A DNA stretch of 64,000 nt from Siderastrea radians (taxonomy: Eukaryota; Cnidaria; Anthozoa; Scleractinia; Rhizangiidae). The stretch spans positions 28,690,825 through 28,754,824 of the forward strand of contig OZ024894.1 in the NCBI GenBank assembly GCA_964017195.1. Direction: 5' to 3'. The translations under genes and the position numbers were made by a program. Every line of letters begins with the position of its first letter. Position 1 is the stretch's first letter. Under the pieces are notes generated by a model. It made no database searches, was not told the origin of the DNA, and was given only the letters and a program-made list of their open reading frames with translations. Below are positions 1-12,499 of the stretch, one piece after another.

Positions 1-84
1 AATATATGAATATCATATATTCATAATTTCATCTTCATCTTCCCCGGGTATATTACGAACCAATTTCATGACCAGCTCCCAGTT

Positions 85-156
85 GGCTTGTTAGCTCAAT
101 TGGTTAGAGCGCTGCACCGGTATCGCAGAGGTCAGGGTTCGAGTCCCGGCAAGCCT
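85..156 (+). tRNA. tRNA-like sequence, possibly a tRNA-derived SINE head
   Basis: The 5' GGCTTG pairs with 3' CAAGCC to form an acceptor stem. A D-arm (TTAGCTCAATTGGTTAGAGC, which also serves as an A box), a T-loop/B box (GGTTCGAGTCC) and a downstream T6 run that could stop Pol III are all visible. The anticodon arm is irregular: with a 7-nt loop CCGGTAT, position 33 is C rather than U and the stem has one mismatch. The T stem also has one mismatch. I therefore do not assign an amino acid. It may be a diverged tRNA, a tRNA pseudogene or the head of a SINE. Confidence 0.5.
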
Positions 157-640
157 GATTTTTTCAGGCTTTCTTTTCGCAACTGCATAAGTTGCATTAA
201 TAACTGCGAGGATCGTCTTTACATTTAGTTTTTATACTGTTTTGTCACACCACTCTTCTCCGTAACTGAGTTCGTTTCAAAGTATCTTCACAGTCAGCGC
301 TGGAGTTATTCACCAGTTTATTCTACCCGGCACGAAGTTCTAAATGCTATATTGTAGAAAAGCTGGAAGCCAGGGGAAAATATCGCAATAACAGGGAAAA
401 ATTACGGAACGTGAAATGCAATACGCGATAAGCGGCTGTTGTATGACCTTGATGTCAAAACAATGCCGGGTCTGTTGGGATAGATTATTTATTTGCCGCA
501 CAGGAACGGTTCAGAAGAATTCTTAACTTAGCATACTCAGTGGTAGTTATACTGCTGCATGAAGGAGACGAAATTCGCATGCAAACGTGAACATGTGCCC
601 CGGCTTTACTCACAACCGAAAGCCGGGCGTATGGCTTGGA

Positions 641-1092
641 GCACGCGATCGATCGATTTTAAATCCAACTCACGTCACTCACTAACAAAATAATAGAAAT
701 ACCACACGAGTGGAAACAAACCTGATTGATCACACTTTTAATTGAGCTCCTCAACGTCTTGATAAATTAATTGTCAGCCCTCAACATAGCTTGAACTATT
801 CTCGCCTACATGGTCTTCGCAATTTAGCCCAAATCGTCGCTAATTCAGCGTTCCCGATTCTCCCAAGCACGGGATCGATCGATTGTAAATCCAAATCACT
901 CACTAACAAAATAATAGAAATACCACACGAATGGAAACAAACCTGATTGATCACACTTTTAATTGAGCTCCTCAACTTCTTGATAAATTAATTGTCAGCC
1001 CTCAACATAGCTTGAATTATCCTCGCCTACATGGTCTTCGCAATTGAGCGCAAATCGTTCGTTGCTAATTCAGCGTTCCCGATTCTCTCAAG
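641..1092. repeat. Two-copy tandem duplication, about 226-bp unit
   Basis: The segment from GCAC(G)CGATCGATCGATT to CCCGATTCTC is repeated directly. Copy 1 is about 641-866 and copy 2 about 867-1092. Few differences separate them (for example CAACGTC versus CAACTTC, and a short insertion in copy 2). There is no coding content. Confidence 0.85.
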
Positions 1093-1926
1093 ATTTGGGT
1101 CACAGACTTCTTCTTCCGAGCCAATTAGTTATTCACAAGGGAAATATACTATTCCAAACTGGAAAGGGTGTACACAGTTCATGATGGGAAGCAATATTTG
1201 TGAAATAACAAAGCCTTGGATTTGAAGCAGCTAGTAGCACTCTTTGGACAAACGGAATATCTTTCCCCATCACTTACGTCACAACATACCGCTGACATCT
1301 GTAGCGAGCCCACAATGACAAAGTCCAAAAAGCGGGGAAATCCCAATTTACAACCCAATTTTTTCGAAAATAACAAGCCGCAAGTGAAAATAATTGCCAA
1401 AACTTGATTTTATATGTCTAAAGCTTCCAAATAAAATAATAAAAACAAACATGATTTTTGGACTTCAGTTCTCCTTTAACAATACTTTCAGTCCACACGC
1501 TAGCTTTTCACTCTTGAACGAATTGGCTAATATGGTTTAGTGCTGTAGCATGAAATAGTTACGAGATGGAATTTCAAAGTGAAACGTGTATAAACAGGAT
1601 AATATTACACTAGCTCGATGAAATGCAGGGTCATGCCAACCTTACGTTTCAGTTATAATTGTTCAAAATTCGAATGCTGCTTGGCTTCTTGGCACAAAAC
1701 TGCTGGACGACTTTGTCGGTGTCGATGGTCCTATCTCTGTGAGGAATTACGATAGCTATCACAAATTTTCAATCCCTAGCTTTTTGTTGACTTTTGGTAC
1801 TGACTTCACTTGACATTCTTGTCAAAACCTGCTGGAAGTTTTCATAGTGCGATGACCCGCGGGCCTATATAGATTTTTGCGAAATTTCAAGAAAAAAAAA
1901 CTTGTACGCCAGTGCTTTAATACCTG

Positions 1927-2000
1927 GCTTACAGGCAGGTACGCGCCTGAAAACAACAAACGAGCTTACAGGCAGGTACGCGCCTGAAAACAACAAACGA
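1927..2000. repeat. Two perfect tandem copies of a 37-bp unit
   Basis: GCTTACAGGCAGGTACGCGC... occurs at 1927-1963 and again at 1964-2000. Each unit contains the near-palindrome AGGCAGGTACGCGCCT. This duplicates a block inside a short open frame that I do not regard as a gene. Confidence 0.85.
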
Positions 2001-2333
2001 GCAAGACAATTTAATTGGTTTAGCGAGCAGACAAAAACGCGCGCGGCTTTTGGTTGGTTTAGCGAACATCAAGCACTTTCGAGAGCTTTGACGTCAATCT
2101 ATATTCAGCAATACTATAGAACAATCGAACGACGCTTTGTCCATATCAGGGTTTTCTTTAGCGGGAAACGAACGAGGCTCTGTTTTGAACTTTTTAACTA
2201 GTGGCAGATGAAACAAATGACGAACACTTACGGAAATCGTTTTTCAAGGTCAAACAAAAATTGATATCTATTGGCAGACGACTTTCGTACTAACGCTTTT
2301 GATATGAGCTATGTAGGATAACCGGGAACAAAC

Positions 2334-4098
2334 CTGAGAAATCCAAACACTTGTAATGAGCATTTGCCGCTTGTTTTCCTGAAATAAAACAATTATTTGA
2401 AGAGTTGCACCAGTTCATGACAGGAAAATTTGTTAACAACTTAATTAGTTCTTTTGTTTTATGTTGTCGTTGTTTTTCGTTAATGCTCATGATGTACCAC
2501 AACACATTGTAATTTGTTACATGACAGTTACCATTAAAATTTAACAGAAGACTCCACCTAGGCCTTCTTCTAAGTTGGAATGAGGCCCCAAATGCGCAGA
2601 CAGCAAGAGATCAATGGGGTTTGACAACTTCTGGAATTCACCTTAACTTACACCTAAACCTAAGGAAGCCTAAGGAATGTAGGCGAAGAATTAGTTTTTT
2701 TCTTTAACACCATGGAATCAGGATGTATCCTTTCGCCAATTCATACTTCGTCACTAAAAAGGATAACTGGTGACTGATTGAGTTAGGGTTATTTATCTAC
2801 TAATGATGTAAAATTTAAAAATTAAACACATACCAAGTCACTCAAAGACCTGACAATTAGCGAAAAAGATACATTGACGACATCTGAATATGATTTTACT
2901 GGGCGAACCATGACATCCATGTTGGCAAATAGCTCTTGGCGCAGTTTGTATTCCTCTGAATCATTGACACTTAACCCTAATCCTGAAAGGAATAAAGGCA
3001 AAATGCTGTCATGTGCCTGAGGGGAGGCGGGGCAGTGTTGTGGTGGTTGGTGCGTTGGTCTGAAGATTTGAAGGTCGGTGGTTGGAGGCCGGGTTCCTAC
3101 CATTCTGTGGTTTCATTAGACAAAAAAGCTTTAACATCACATTGTCTCTCTTCACCCAATGTACCTCTGGGTACTCGGAGTTGAGCAACAGTGACTCTCA
3201 GTCAATTCGTGCTACAGAAACCAGGTTAAGCAATATTTTCAAAAGCGCTACCAAAGTGAAGACTTGAGATCAGAGAACTATAGTTAACATGAAGACAGCA
3301 AAAACTGAGAAAATCGACAATATTTTTTTGATTCTCAGAAGTGGAAGTTTTCGAAAACAATGGCGGGGCGACATCGAAACAAGTACCTGCCATCCAAAAT
3401 CGCGTTTTAAGTGAATGCTTTAAGTATAAGCATTGCACGTGAAAACGAATGAAGACGTGTAAGTGTAGATGGAAAAACGTTTTGAAAACGCATGTTCACA
3501 AATCTCTGCCGGGTAAGGAGGCATACCGGGGGATTTTTTTTTTGTGTGTGGAATGAGATGTGAGCCAAGAAAGAACAAAAGAGCGGAATAAACACTGCAG
3601 TTTGGTGCACCCCAACGCAAGAGCACTTCGGGTTATTTTATAGGGGACTGTTGTGGTGTTGTGAACTTTAAATTTCAACTTAAGAATGAAAATTGAATAT
3701 TCCTTCTTTGAGTAAATGTCACAAATCTCCCTCCCACACCTCCTTTTTCTTAAACTCCCAAAGATCAATAAAAAATAACAAGCGTCACATAACATCGAAC
3801 TACAACCGTACTGAGGAACTTTTTGGTTTGGATTAGCTTAGAGGTCCAGGATTTCATGCAACTGCAACGACAAAGATATGGTAAAACAATCGGTTCATTG
3901 AAGAGCACAGCACAAAAGCACTGGGGCCAGGTCTCGATGGATCGTGACTTTTAGGTTCAATAAGGTGCGACATGCTAAACAGTTATCATGCACAAAAACA
4001 AAATATGGTACAATCTAAAAATCGTCCTTACCTTCGTACACGTGTAATCCTAAAATACAAATCAGAGTAAAATAATAGGCAGTCGTTCTGCAGTCCAT
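2334..4098 (-). CDS. Cys-loop (nicotinic acetylcholine receptor-like) channel subunit, first three coding exons
   Basis: Three exons join in phase on the minus strand: 4098-4032 (67 nt), 2982-2834 (149 nt) and 2378-2334 (45 nt). All have GT donors and the two inner exons have AG acceptors. Exon 1 gives a signal peptide (MDCRTTAYYFTLICILGLHV). Exon 2 gives SEEYKLRQELFANMDVMVRP followed by a segment ending DVVNVSFSLIVRSLSDL, the typical start of the ligand-binding domain of nicotinic receptor subunits. Exon 3 (ENKRQMLITSVWISQ) is the 45-nt exon with the NQ-L-T-VW-Q pattern seen in this family. Members form pentameric ligand-gated ion channels at the plasma membrane. The Cys loop, transmembrane segments and ligand residues would lie further left, outside the window, so transmitter and ion selectivity cannot be judged. 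The start is the ATG at 4098 ahead of the signal peptide. Confidence 0.85.
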
Positions 4099-4228
4099 CT
4101 AAGAAAAAAACGTAATTAAATTAGCTAAGATAATTTTGGTCAAGCTTTCAAGTAATAATTGTAAAGTGATTCTTTAAGACGACTTGCCTCAGACGTGAAA
4201 AGGAGGATACCACTTGGTTCCAATCTCT

Positions 4229-4230
<2 letters not shown>

Positions 4231-4274
<44 letters not shown>
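4231..4274. repeat. (CT)n microsatellite
   Basis: A pure CT dinucleotide run of about 44 bp. Nearby runs of T and A are also length-variable sequence. Open frames crossing it encode only Arg/Glu or Ser/Leu repeats. Confidence 0.95.
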
Positions 4275-4277
<3 letters not shown>

Positions 4278-6548
4278 TTATCCTCTCTTTGGTGTTTGTT
4301 TGTTTGTTTGGTTGTATTTTTTTTTTCGCACAGGTCCCTTCCCTGCTTTAGCCCGGCACATTTGGCGGGGAACATGTCCCTTTTTTATTTTTTTGAGTAA
4401 AAAAAAAAAGTTTAAAGATAAATGAACAAGTTTTTAATCAAACGTTCAATTTTTATCTACTACTATATCAAACAAAGGCGAGTGGAGTATTGTTTATATT
4501 TTTTCATTTGCCTTTCTCTTTGTAAATAGACTGGCCGGATGTGACATACTCAGGTATTTGTCCAACTCCTTGTGCAGTGTTTATTTTTTGCGCTTGAACC
4601 TATATAATTTAGATTACTAACGCACGAGATGGGTACCTTGCATTTAAAACTAAAATAAAAAATGATCCCTTTGAAAACCTTTAGTTTTACTAGATTTCAT
4701 GATTTCCAACGCTTTCCTCACTCAAAGACTCGCTGAGTCGGCTCTTATATTTTAAATGAAATAGGAAAGGCAAAGTAACTAAGGCATAAAGCCCACTATA
4801 TATCTCATAATTAATTACCCCCCAAAAAGGATTGAAATTATAACAGGATTCTTGCTGTTCATGGAGTCAAAATTATAGTGTATTTAAACTACGCGAGGTA
4901 CATATTAATAAAGAGTTGTCAGTATTCCATAACAAAAACAGGCTTTGACTTGGAGATCGCGATCACCGTGTTTTCCAAATAAGGTAATTTTAAGCTTACC
5001 ATCATTGACCGGGAAAAGAAAGTAGAAAAAAAATTATTTCGAATAATCGTACCAATAGATACGGTCATTTAAAGGACTAGAAAAGGCATCAGCGAATTTC
5101 CTAAAATCAAGTTCAGATATTTATTTTGCTTGCAGGCGTTACCTACCTACTACTGACCTACCTTTTATCACTTGTCGGAATCCCTTTTTCACTTGAGGTG
5201 ACGACTTAATTTTTTTTTTCGAACAAATAATTTTTTGACCCTTAGTGCAAATTAAACGGGCTCAATCTTATCTCAATCTACTTCGAATGATGGCTGAAAA
5301 AAAGCAAATTTAATTAAAACTTCCCGTAGCTAGAAGATGAAGTTATTATAAAGCAAAGTGTTTACAAAATGAGATGCCGTGGAGTAGATGATTGAAATTT
5401 ACATCAACTCGAAACACCTGCTCAGAAGAGCAAAGACATAGGTGTATGAAAACAAAACGTTATAAAGTTTCCGTTCAATGATTCCCTCACGAAAAAAAGA
5501 ATATTTGCTTTGGCAGGCAGCTTTTGTGCATAATTTATTAAAAATCCATTGGTTGAGTGATGAATAATCCACTAACATTTGGCAACTCACTTGCGTGAGT
5601 GAAAACAAATTTACTTAAAATGTAATTAAAAACCACATCCCCGCCCTCGGAGCAACCTTTGTTTCAAAATTTTGCTTTCGTTATCCTTTTGGCACCGTAA
5701 AAGTGAGCCGAAGAAACAAACCCGCAGTTACCGAGTTTGGATTTAGCGGCCGGCCTTACTTTTAGTTTTAGCGGCCTAGCTCCTTCAAGAAGTCACAAAA
5801 CTCTGGGGTAGCTTAAGTATACAATGACCGATCTATCTTTAAGTTAATAAAATCACGGAAAATGTGAAAATATAGTCGTACAATTTTCTCAAAACGTGCT
5901 CTTAAGGTAATTCCATAATCACAACTAACAAGTTTAGTCTCGTTTCAAACTGCGTTCGTTGCTCATCGTGATAAATCAAACTTCCGCGTTATTTATGGGA
6001 ATGGAGGGGGAAAGGCGCCACTTTGGGGGGGGGGGCGGGAGGTTACTCTAGGAATATTACGGTACATGTATGTCGTAACAATTGACACATAATTGAACGT
6101 CCATGTTGTCAATGGAGAGTTAGCTCAAATGGTAGAACGCCCACTCCGCAAATACACAACCTCAACTCATTTCATTGGCAACGAAAACGCGTATAGACAG
6201 GGATCATTGAGATCAGTTTATTAATTTCGCCAGAAAATAAAATTAAATCGGTATCTACTATATTATACTATTTACATTTTAGGTGTTGTAGCACACATTA
6301 ACAGTTCCTTTAGTCCTCTGCTACCTGTTACAGTGTACATGTATATAATTTTATACACAAATGGATCTTTTATTTTTTTTCTATCTTCTGCCACAACAGA
6401 ATCAAACATACAGAAATGGTGGGCTGTTTACCACAGAGGATGCTTGGTAAACATTCCCTTCCATTGTCGAGAGTCTGCTTCCTGAACGTACAGAAAAGAA
6501 CAACAATCAGCCATGAAGATTTACCATGGAGCCAAACTGCATACATGC
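4275..6548. other. Intergenic sequence upstream of the receptor gene
   Basis: I see no exon with proper splice sites or recognisable protein on either strand. The region lies between the 5' end of the minus-strand receptor gene and the tetranucleotide array. It contains A/T-rich simple sequence and one tRNA-like A-box fragment near 6117 that I did not accept as a gene. Confidence 0.5.
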
Positions 6549-7098
6549 ACCTACCTACCTACCTACCTACCTACCTACCTACTTAACTACCTACCTACCT
6601 ACCTACCTACCTACCTACCTACCTACATACACCTGTACCTACCTGCCTTCCTACCAACAAACCAACCAACCTACCTACCTACCTGCACCTGCCTGCCTAC
6701 CTACCTGCACCTGCCTGCCTACCTACCTGCACCTGCCTGGCTGCCTACCTGCACCTGCCTGCCTACCTACCTGCAGCTGCCTGCCTACCTACCTGCAGCT
6801 GCCTGCCTACCTACCTACCTGCACCTGCCTGCCTGCCTACCTACCTGCACCTGCCTGCCTGCCTGCCTACCTACCTACCTACCTATCTACTGCACCTTCC
6901 TTCCTGCCTACCTACCTACCTTTCCACCTACCTACCAGCTTACCTACCTCTCTTACTCCCTTCTGACCTTCCTTCTTAAATACCTAGGTAGGTATACCCT
7001 ACATATGCTTTCCTATTTCTCTCCCAACCTACCTACCTACAGCACTTACTTAGCAACACGTACCTACCTACCTAGCTACCTACATGTACCTGTCTCCC
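6549..7098. repeat. CCTA/CCTG tetranucleotide array
   Basis: About 550 bp of interrupted (CCTA)n mixed with CCTGCACCTGCC-type higher-order units. The strand given is almost free of G outside CCTG units. It keeps open a 236-codon frame rich in Pro-Thr-Tyr-Leu, which is an artefact of the repeat and not a protein. Confidence 0.95.
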
Positions 7099-7361
7099 TG
7101 CCCCAGGAGCCAATAACCCGGAGCGTGCAACTGCCATTCATTTGTTTCTCTGCATTTTTACAGACCAATTTATTTTTAGCTGGAATTTCTCGCGAATTCA
7201 GACTTGTAAAGGAGCCCCGCTAACCAATTACCAAGCTTTAATTATAATTCATTATCAGCCTTGCATTATGTATTGCGTTGCACATCGGGCATTTTAGAAG
7301 GAGAGAGAATGATGAAAAGGTACCAGTTTCGAGCAAGTGCAGACTCGTGTGGACCAAAACG

Positions 7362-10300
7362 TCAACTTTCGCTGGGAATAGTAATCAAAAACTTGCCTAA
7401 AAATAACCTGGTCTGTAAAAAAGTTGCATGCTCCGGGTCGTGGGCTCCTGCCTGCCCTACATTTACCTACCTATTTGCCTGCCTACCACCTAAAGCACTA
7501 ACGGAGAACGCATCAGCTTTGGCTGTGACTATAAACACACCTTAAGCTTTGAGTTCATAAATCTCAATCTTCCTTCCAAGTCTTTCATCTCCTATTTGTA
7601 GAATGAACAAAAAGACAAGGATAAAAATGTGACAACAGTCGGGACTGGGAATGTTAAAAAAGTTAAGGTTGGGGGGGGGGGGGGGTTGTCCTAGGAACAT
7701 TTTGCCATCTACATGTAAAACGAGGTGAGATAGCTTGCGTTTTGAACATAATTGCTTTTAAGAGCCAAGTGGGTCCCTTTCCGAATTTTTATAGGGCCTC
7801 CCTTCACAAAGAGATGCCGCCACAAGAAATTTGAACCTCTAATGGTAAATTGGTGGTGTTTCTAAGTTGTCATTATGGGTAAATTAAGTAGGTATTTGGA
7901 ACAACTTCGTGTTTTTAAAGTGAACTAGCAACAACAAAATGATTGGCAAAACTGACCCCGTTTGAAGAGGCTACTCAGATGTTTAGTTCCTTGGCAAAAT
8001 TTTGTGAGCCACGTTTGACATTACTAGTTCAAACTTTCAGGTGCCCTGACGTTTTCATTATTGTATTCATGGAATGCTACAGTCAAGGAACCAAGCATTG
8101 CATGTTGGGGGTTGGAAAAAGGGGTATAATAATCTATTCGGATTATAAACAGCAAAGAGGAAGAAGGAGGAGGAGGAGGAGGAGGAGGAAAAACCAGTTA
8201 TCATCTTGGTCAAGTGTGTACCTAGAGCATTAAAGAAACTTTATACTGTTCTGTTATGAAGATGAAGAGTAATATTATTAAAGCAGAGATACTCACAGCA
8301 CTAAGTTTTTCATCACGTAAGTGAGAGAGTTTGGGAGCTATGTTTTCTAGTTTGCTGATCTGTAAAATTTCACAAAAAAGGGTGGTCATTAAAAGACCAC
8401 AAAGTAAGGGTAAAGACATGTACTACATGCAACTGTTTACATACATATATATATACAGACACAAACATCTGTGACATTTTTAACACTAATTTAAATTACA
8501 TGATTTGAATTGATCCCTGTTCTAAAAGCCAAAAAATATTTCTTTTCATATTAACACCTGATACAGGTTTTGAGATTGCAGTGAAAATGCATGAGGGAAA
8601 GCAGCAAAAAAAAAAACAAAAAAAAAATTCAAAACAAAACAAGGAAAAGTGTATGGAAAAATAACCTGCATTGGTTTTTAAAATTTGTGGTTTCGTTTGT
8701 GGTTTTAAAATGCTTGTTTCTCCTCGTGGTTTTTGCTTGTGGCTCCCTTCTTAGAAGTTATTTGCTATTTATCTGTGAGCCTGGTCAAGGGAATAAAGGG
8801 TAAAATGTTCAAAAAATAACAGTATTGTAAATACTGTTCTACTCTCACCTTAGAACAAAAAAAAGCACAGATTTGCATACATGCTTGAATTCTATGTTAA
8901 GCTATTAATATCTTTTTGACAACATTTTGATGGGCTCTGTTTCATCTGATGTCATTCAAATCCAAATGAATGTGATTTGAAAATGGCTGGTTGACAAGGA
9001 AGTCACTGAAAAATAGTTGTCAAAAAGATGTGCACATAATAATTATGTGCACATCTTTTTGACAACTATTATTATTGTTGACAAGTCATGGCAGAAATTA
9101 AACAAATTCAACAAGAATCCAATTTTACAGACATTCTGTATAATTACGTTGCCTGTTCAAACTAAATGACAACTTGTAGAGGCAGATGGTCTTAATTGTG
9201 TCTTGGAACAAGTTTTGTGGTAATGATTTAAAGTGATGACCTCACCCTTTTGCTAAACTGGTCTAATTTCCTCTTGTAGGTCTCATTGTAGCTAGGAACA
9301 TCAACTTGTCTGGGAGTGGGTTTCACTACATGCATGAAGGAATTATAACAAATGATTAAACCATGTAATAAGTTATACATGTACAGAGCCATGTACTTGT
9401 ATTGCAGAATGATGTAACTGAACACAAGTACAGAACACAAAATGCTATTATTATTGAACAGCTTAGCACCAAATTTGTCATGTCAGTTAAGCCATTAATT
9501 TTTATAAGAACTTTTCCTCACTTGCTGTGATGATAATACATGTAAAAACAGAATTTTGAAAATTGGGAATGTTATTCAAAATATAGGTAAAAATCTTAGC
9601 ATGAGTTTAAACATTTTTTATAACTGCACACTGTTTTAAGTTGTACACTTATTTGGAATAAATAAATGTATTGACACTTTTATGAATGGACTATTAAAAG
9701 AAAAAAATGAATATTTTTGAATACTGTACCTTTCTATGATTGATCTCCAATGATAAACAGGCCTGACTGCACTAAAGGGGTATAAAGGCCATCTAATTTC
9801 CAGTTTCTCTAACTGGACAATTAGGCTCTTAAAAACTATTAATTTTGTTTAAAAATAATATTTTATTTTTTGACTCCTTTTCAAAGAGTTGCAGGAAAAA
9901 TGTGTGTCTCTTTTAACCGACTGTATTTTTATAAATAAAGGTTCTTACCAGAAGAGTGCCTCCTGCAGACTTCAAGAACATAGGGGCTGTGTGAGTTAAA
10001 ATGGAAATGTTCATTTATTAATAATTTTAAACTCTTTTGTACGAGAGTACATGTAAAATATTTGTAAGAATTCATACAGCAGCATAGTGGAGAACCAAAG
10101 CACAGCAAACCAACCTTGTTACAGTATTTTCTGGAGTTCGCCTGCTCAGTGGTATGAGTGATCCCCTTCCATTTCTTAACTTCAATATTAGAAAAAATGA
10201 GCAAATTAAATAAAAAACAGAACACACTTCCAATTAAAATGACATGTCAATACAGTGTAGGTTGGCAGGATATTTCTCTAAGCATGTGATTTAAGGAAGG

Positions 10301-10671
10301 ATACAGTATCTAAATACATGTATGGACAATCTACCCATACTGAAATCTTAAAAAATTTTAACATATTGAAACTTTTCTTCCCTAGTCACCATAAAGTAAT
10401 CTTGAAATGGTAAATGTATAATGTAATACCAGTTGGTAAAAGTTTTGGATTCATAAATCAAAATACATGTACACATAGCTCTGAAAACAATCCCTTTAGG
10501 TCATATTTAAATGCAGCTTTTGACAGATTCTCCTAAACTAGAACTCACATTTATACCATACATTCATAAAAATAAAGAAAATGTTTTCTATTGTTAAAGC
10601 ATGCTACTGTACCTTCAGAACATTTCCCTTCCCAGCTGCTATGCCAAGCTGTTCTGCAAGAGCCTGTAAAA

Positions 10672-10736
<65 letters not shown>

Positions 10737-12462
10737 GTCAGTCAGATAGTCAGTCAGTCAATCTTGGAATCAATCAATCAATCAATCAATCAATCAAGCA
10801 ATCAAGCAATCAAGCAGTCAATCAATAGACCACTGCAGACTATTAAGAGGTAATGACTGGCTTCATTTTAATGGGCATTTTTATTGGCATATTTTAACTT
10901 CTGAAAATGGGATAGTGTTCAAACTACTAACATGTAATTTTAACAGCCCTCTGTGTATGCCCTCCAACATGGCAGCCAAACAAATTATCCTTCTAATTTG
11001 TTGAAAACTCAACAAATTACTCTCCCTCATTTGATTGTGTGGTTCCAAAAATATCCATACCCCCCCCCCCCCACGGAAGGTCACTGGAAATTCCGAGGGG
11101 GAGGGGGGTTCAAAGGCAGAAATTTCCGAGGGGAGTGGGGGGTTCATAGGAAGCTCCTTTTCCAGAGGGTGAAGAAACACGAAAAAATTGAAAGCAATGC
11201 ACGATTGATCCCAAGCACGAATTAATACTCACGTAGGCTGTTTTGACCTTCAAAACTATGCAAATATGTTGACTGAAATGCCAAATTTTGCGACTTTGAT
11301 TTGTATGAAATTTCAGTAGGCCTGATTCGCATATTCGTGTTTACGGAAAATTGCGTGTCTCCTTGGCCTTTGGTGAGTATTGCACCGTTTTCAATCCTTT
11401 CAATGTATTTCAATTTTAAACAAAGGATAAAGTGTGGGAAGAAAGGTTCGATTTCTTATATACACTGTAGACCTCTGTGCAATTTATTTTTAGACTCACG
11501 GTATGCAAATTCACTTGTGCATAATCCCAGGAAAAAAGCCACTATTTTACTCTAATTCTCTTTCGAACATAATAACTGTCGATTTTTAGTGTAATTTACA
11601 TTCAACAGTTTCGCCTTTGACGGCAGGTTTGAGTGTGGCAAACACAATTTCAATTCTCAAAATTTTGGCTTCGTTGTTTACGTCGCATTCGGCACGCAAA
11701 TTATTCGCGGCAACCCTCGGCACCAACATTAAGAGAACGTTACAACACTCGGTTTAAACAAATTTTCGTGAAAAACAGAACATTTCAAACCCGATAGCAA
11801 ACATGCAAATAGTATAGAACAATAACAAAGCGTTATATGTTGAAAATGGATGTTATAATAGTAAATGTTACAACAAAAACCATGTTCGCGTAACGTGGAA
11901 ATTCCTGGGGGAGGGGGGGTCATTAAAGACCCCCTTGGAACGGAAATTCCTAAGGGGTGGGGGGATGCAAACCAAAAACCTTCAGAGGGAGGGGTATGGA
12001 TATTTTCTGGAACCACACATTCTCCTTTTAACATGGGATCTACAACAATTTGATGTCCTCTTCCTTATGCTGAAAAGCCCACCTTAGGGAGCATCAATAT
12101 AGTTTAATTATATGTATGTATGTATGTGTGCTGTGTTCAACTCAATTTTTAAAGGGGAAATGGGTTTTTCTTGGTGCTAGCGGCATATTTATCAATCAGT
12201 TTCACTTCTGTCAGTCAGTGAAGTAACATTCAGTCAGTCAGTTGGTTGGTAGCCTGCAAATGAAGATGTATTTCTGGCTGTCGTTTCTCTTACAGTGTAT
12301 TTTTGGCGTGCAGAAACAACAGCCAGTAATACATCTGCGTTCACAGGTTAGTCAGTTGGTCGCTTGGTTGGTCGGTCAATCAGTCAGTCAGTAATTCAGT
12401 CACTGAAATCAAACAATCATTCAATCAGTGAACTGAACAACAACCTAAACAACCAAACCTAG

Positions 12463-12499
<37 letters not shown>

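Larger units (their letters stand above)
157..2333. other. Non-coding stretch beyond receptor exon 3
   Basis: No exon could be supported on either strand. In particular, exon 4 of the minus-strand receptor gene is not visible here, so the intron after exon 3 probably extends past the left edge. The stretch contains two local tandem duplications, listed separately. Confidence 0.5.

Noticed and set aside
3000..3110. SINE-like B-box (GGGTTCCTACC) region
   Set aside because: No A box at the right distance and no tail; too little to call.
6117..6155. tRNA-like start (GTTAGCTCAAATGGTAGAACGC)
   Set aside because: An A-box/D-arm is present but no T-arm or closing acceptor stem follows, so only a fragment.
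6513..7223. 236-codon open frame rich in Pro-Thr-Tyr-Leu
   Set aside because: Created by the CCTA/CCTG array, which stays open in more than one frame; no signal peptide or domain.
9949..9986. 38-nt minus-strand exon candidate with good splice sites
   Set aside because: No phase fits both neighbours of the coiled-coil gene without a stop; the 10174-10123 exon joins directly to 9325-9246 instead.
10581..10853. Asn-Gln-Ser repeat open frame
   Set aside because: Encoded by the (AATC)n microsatellite.
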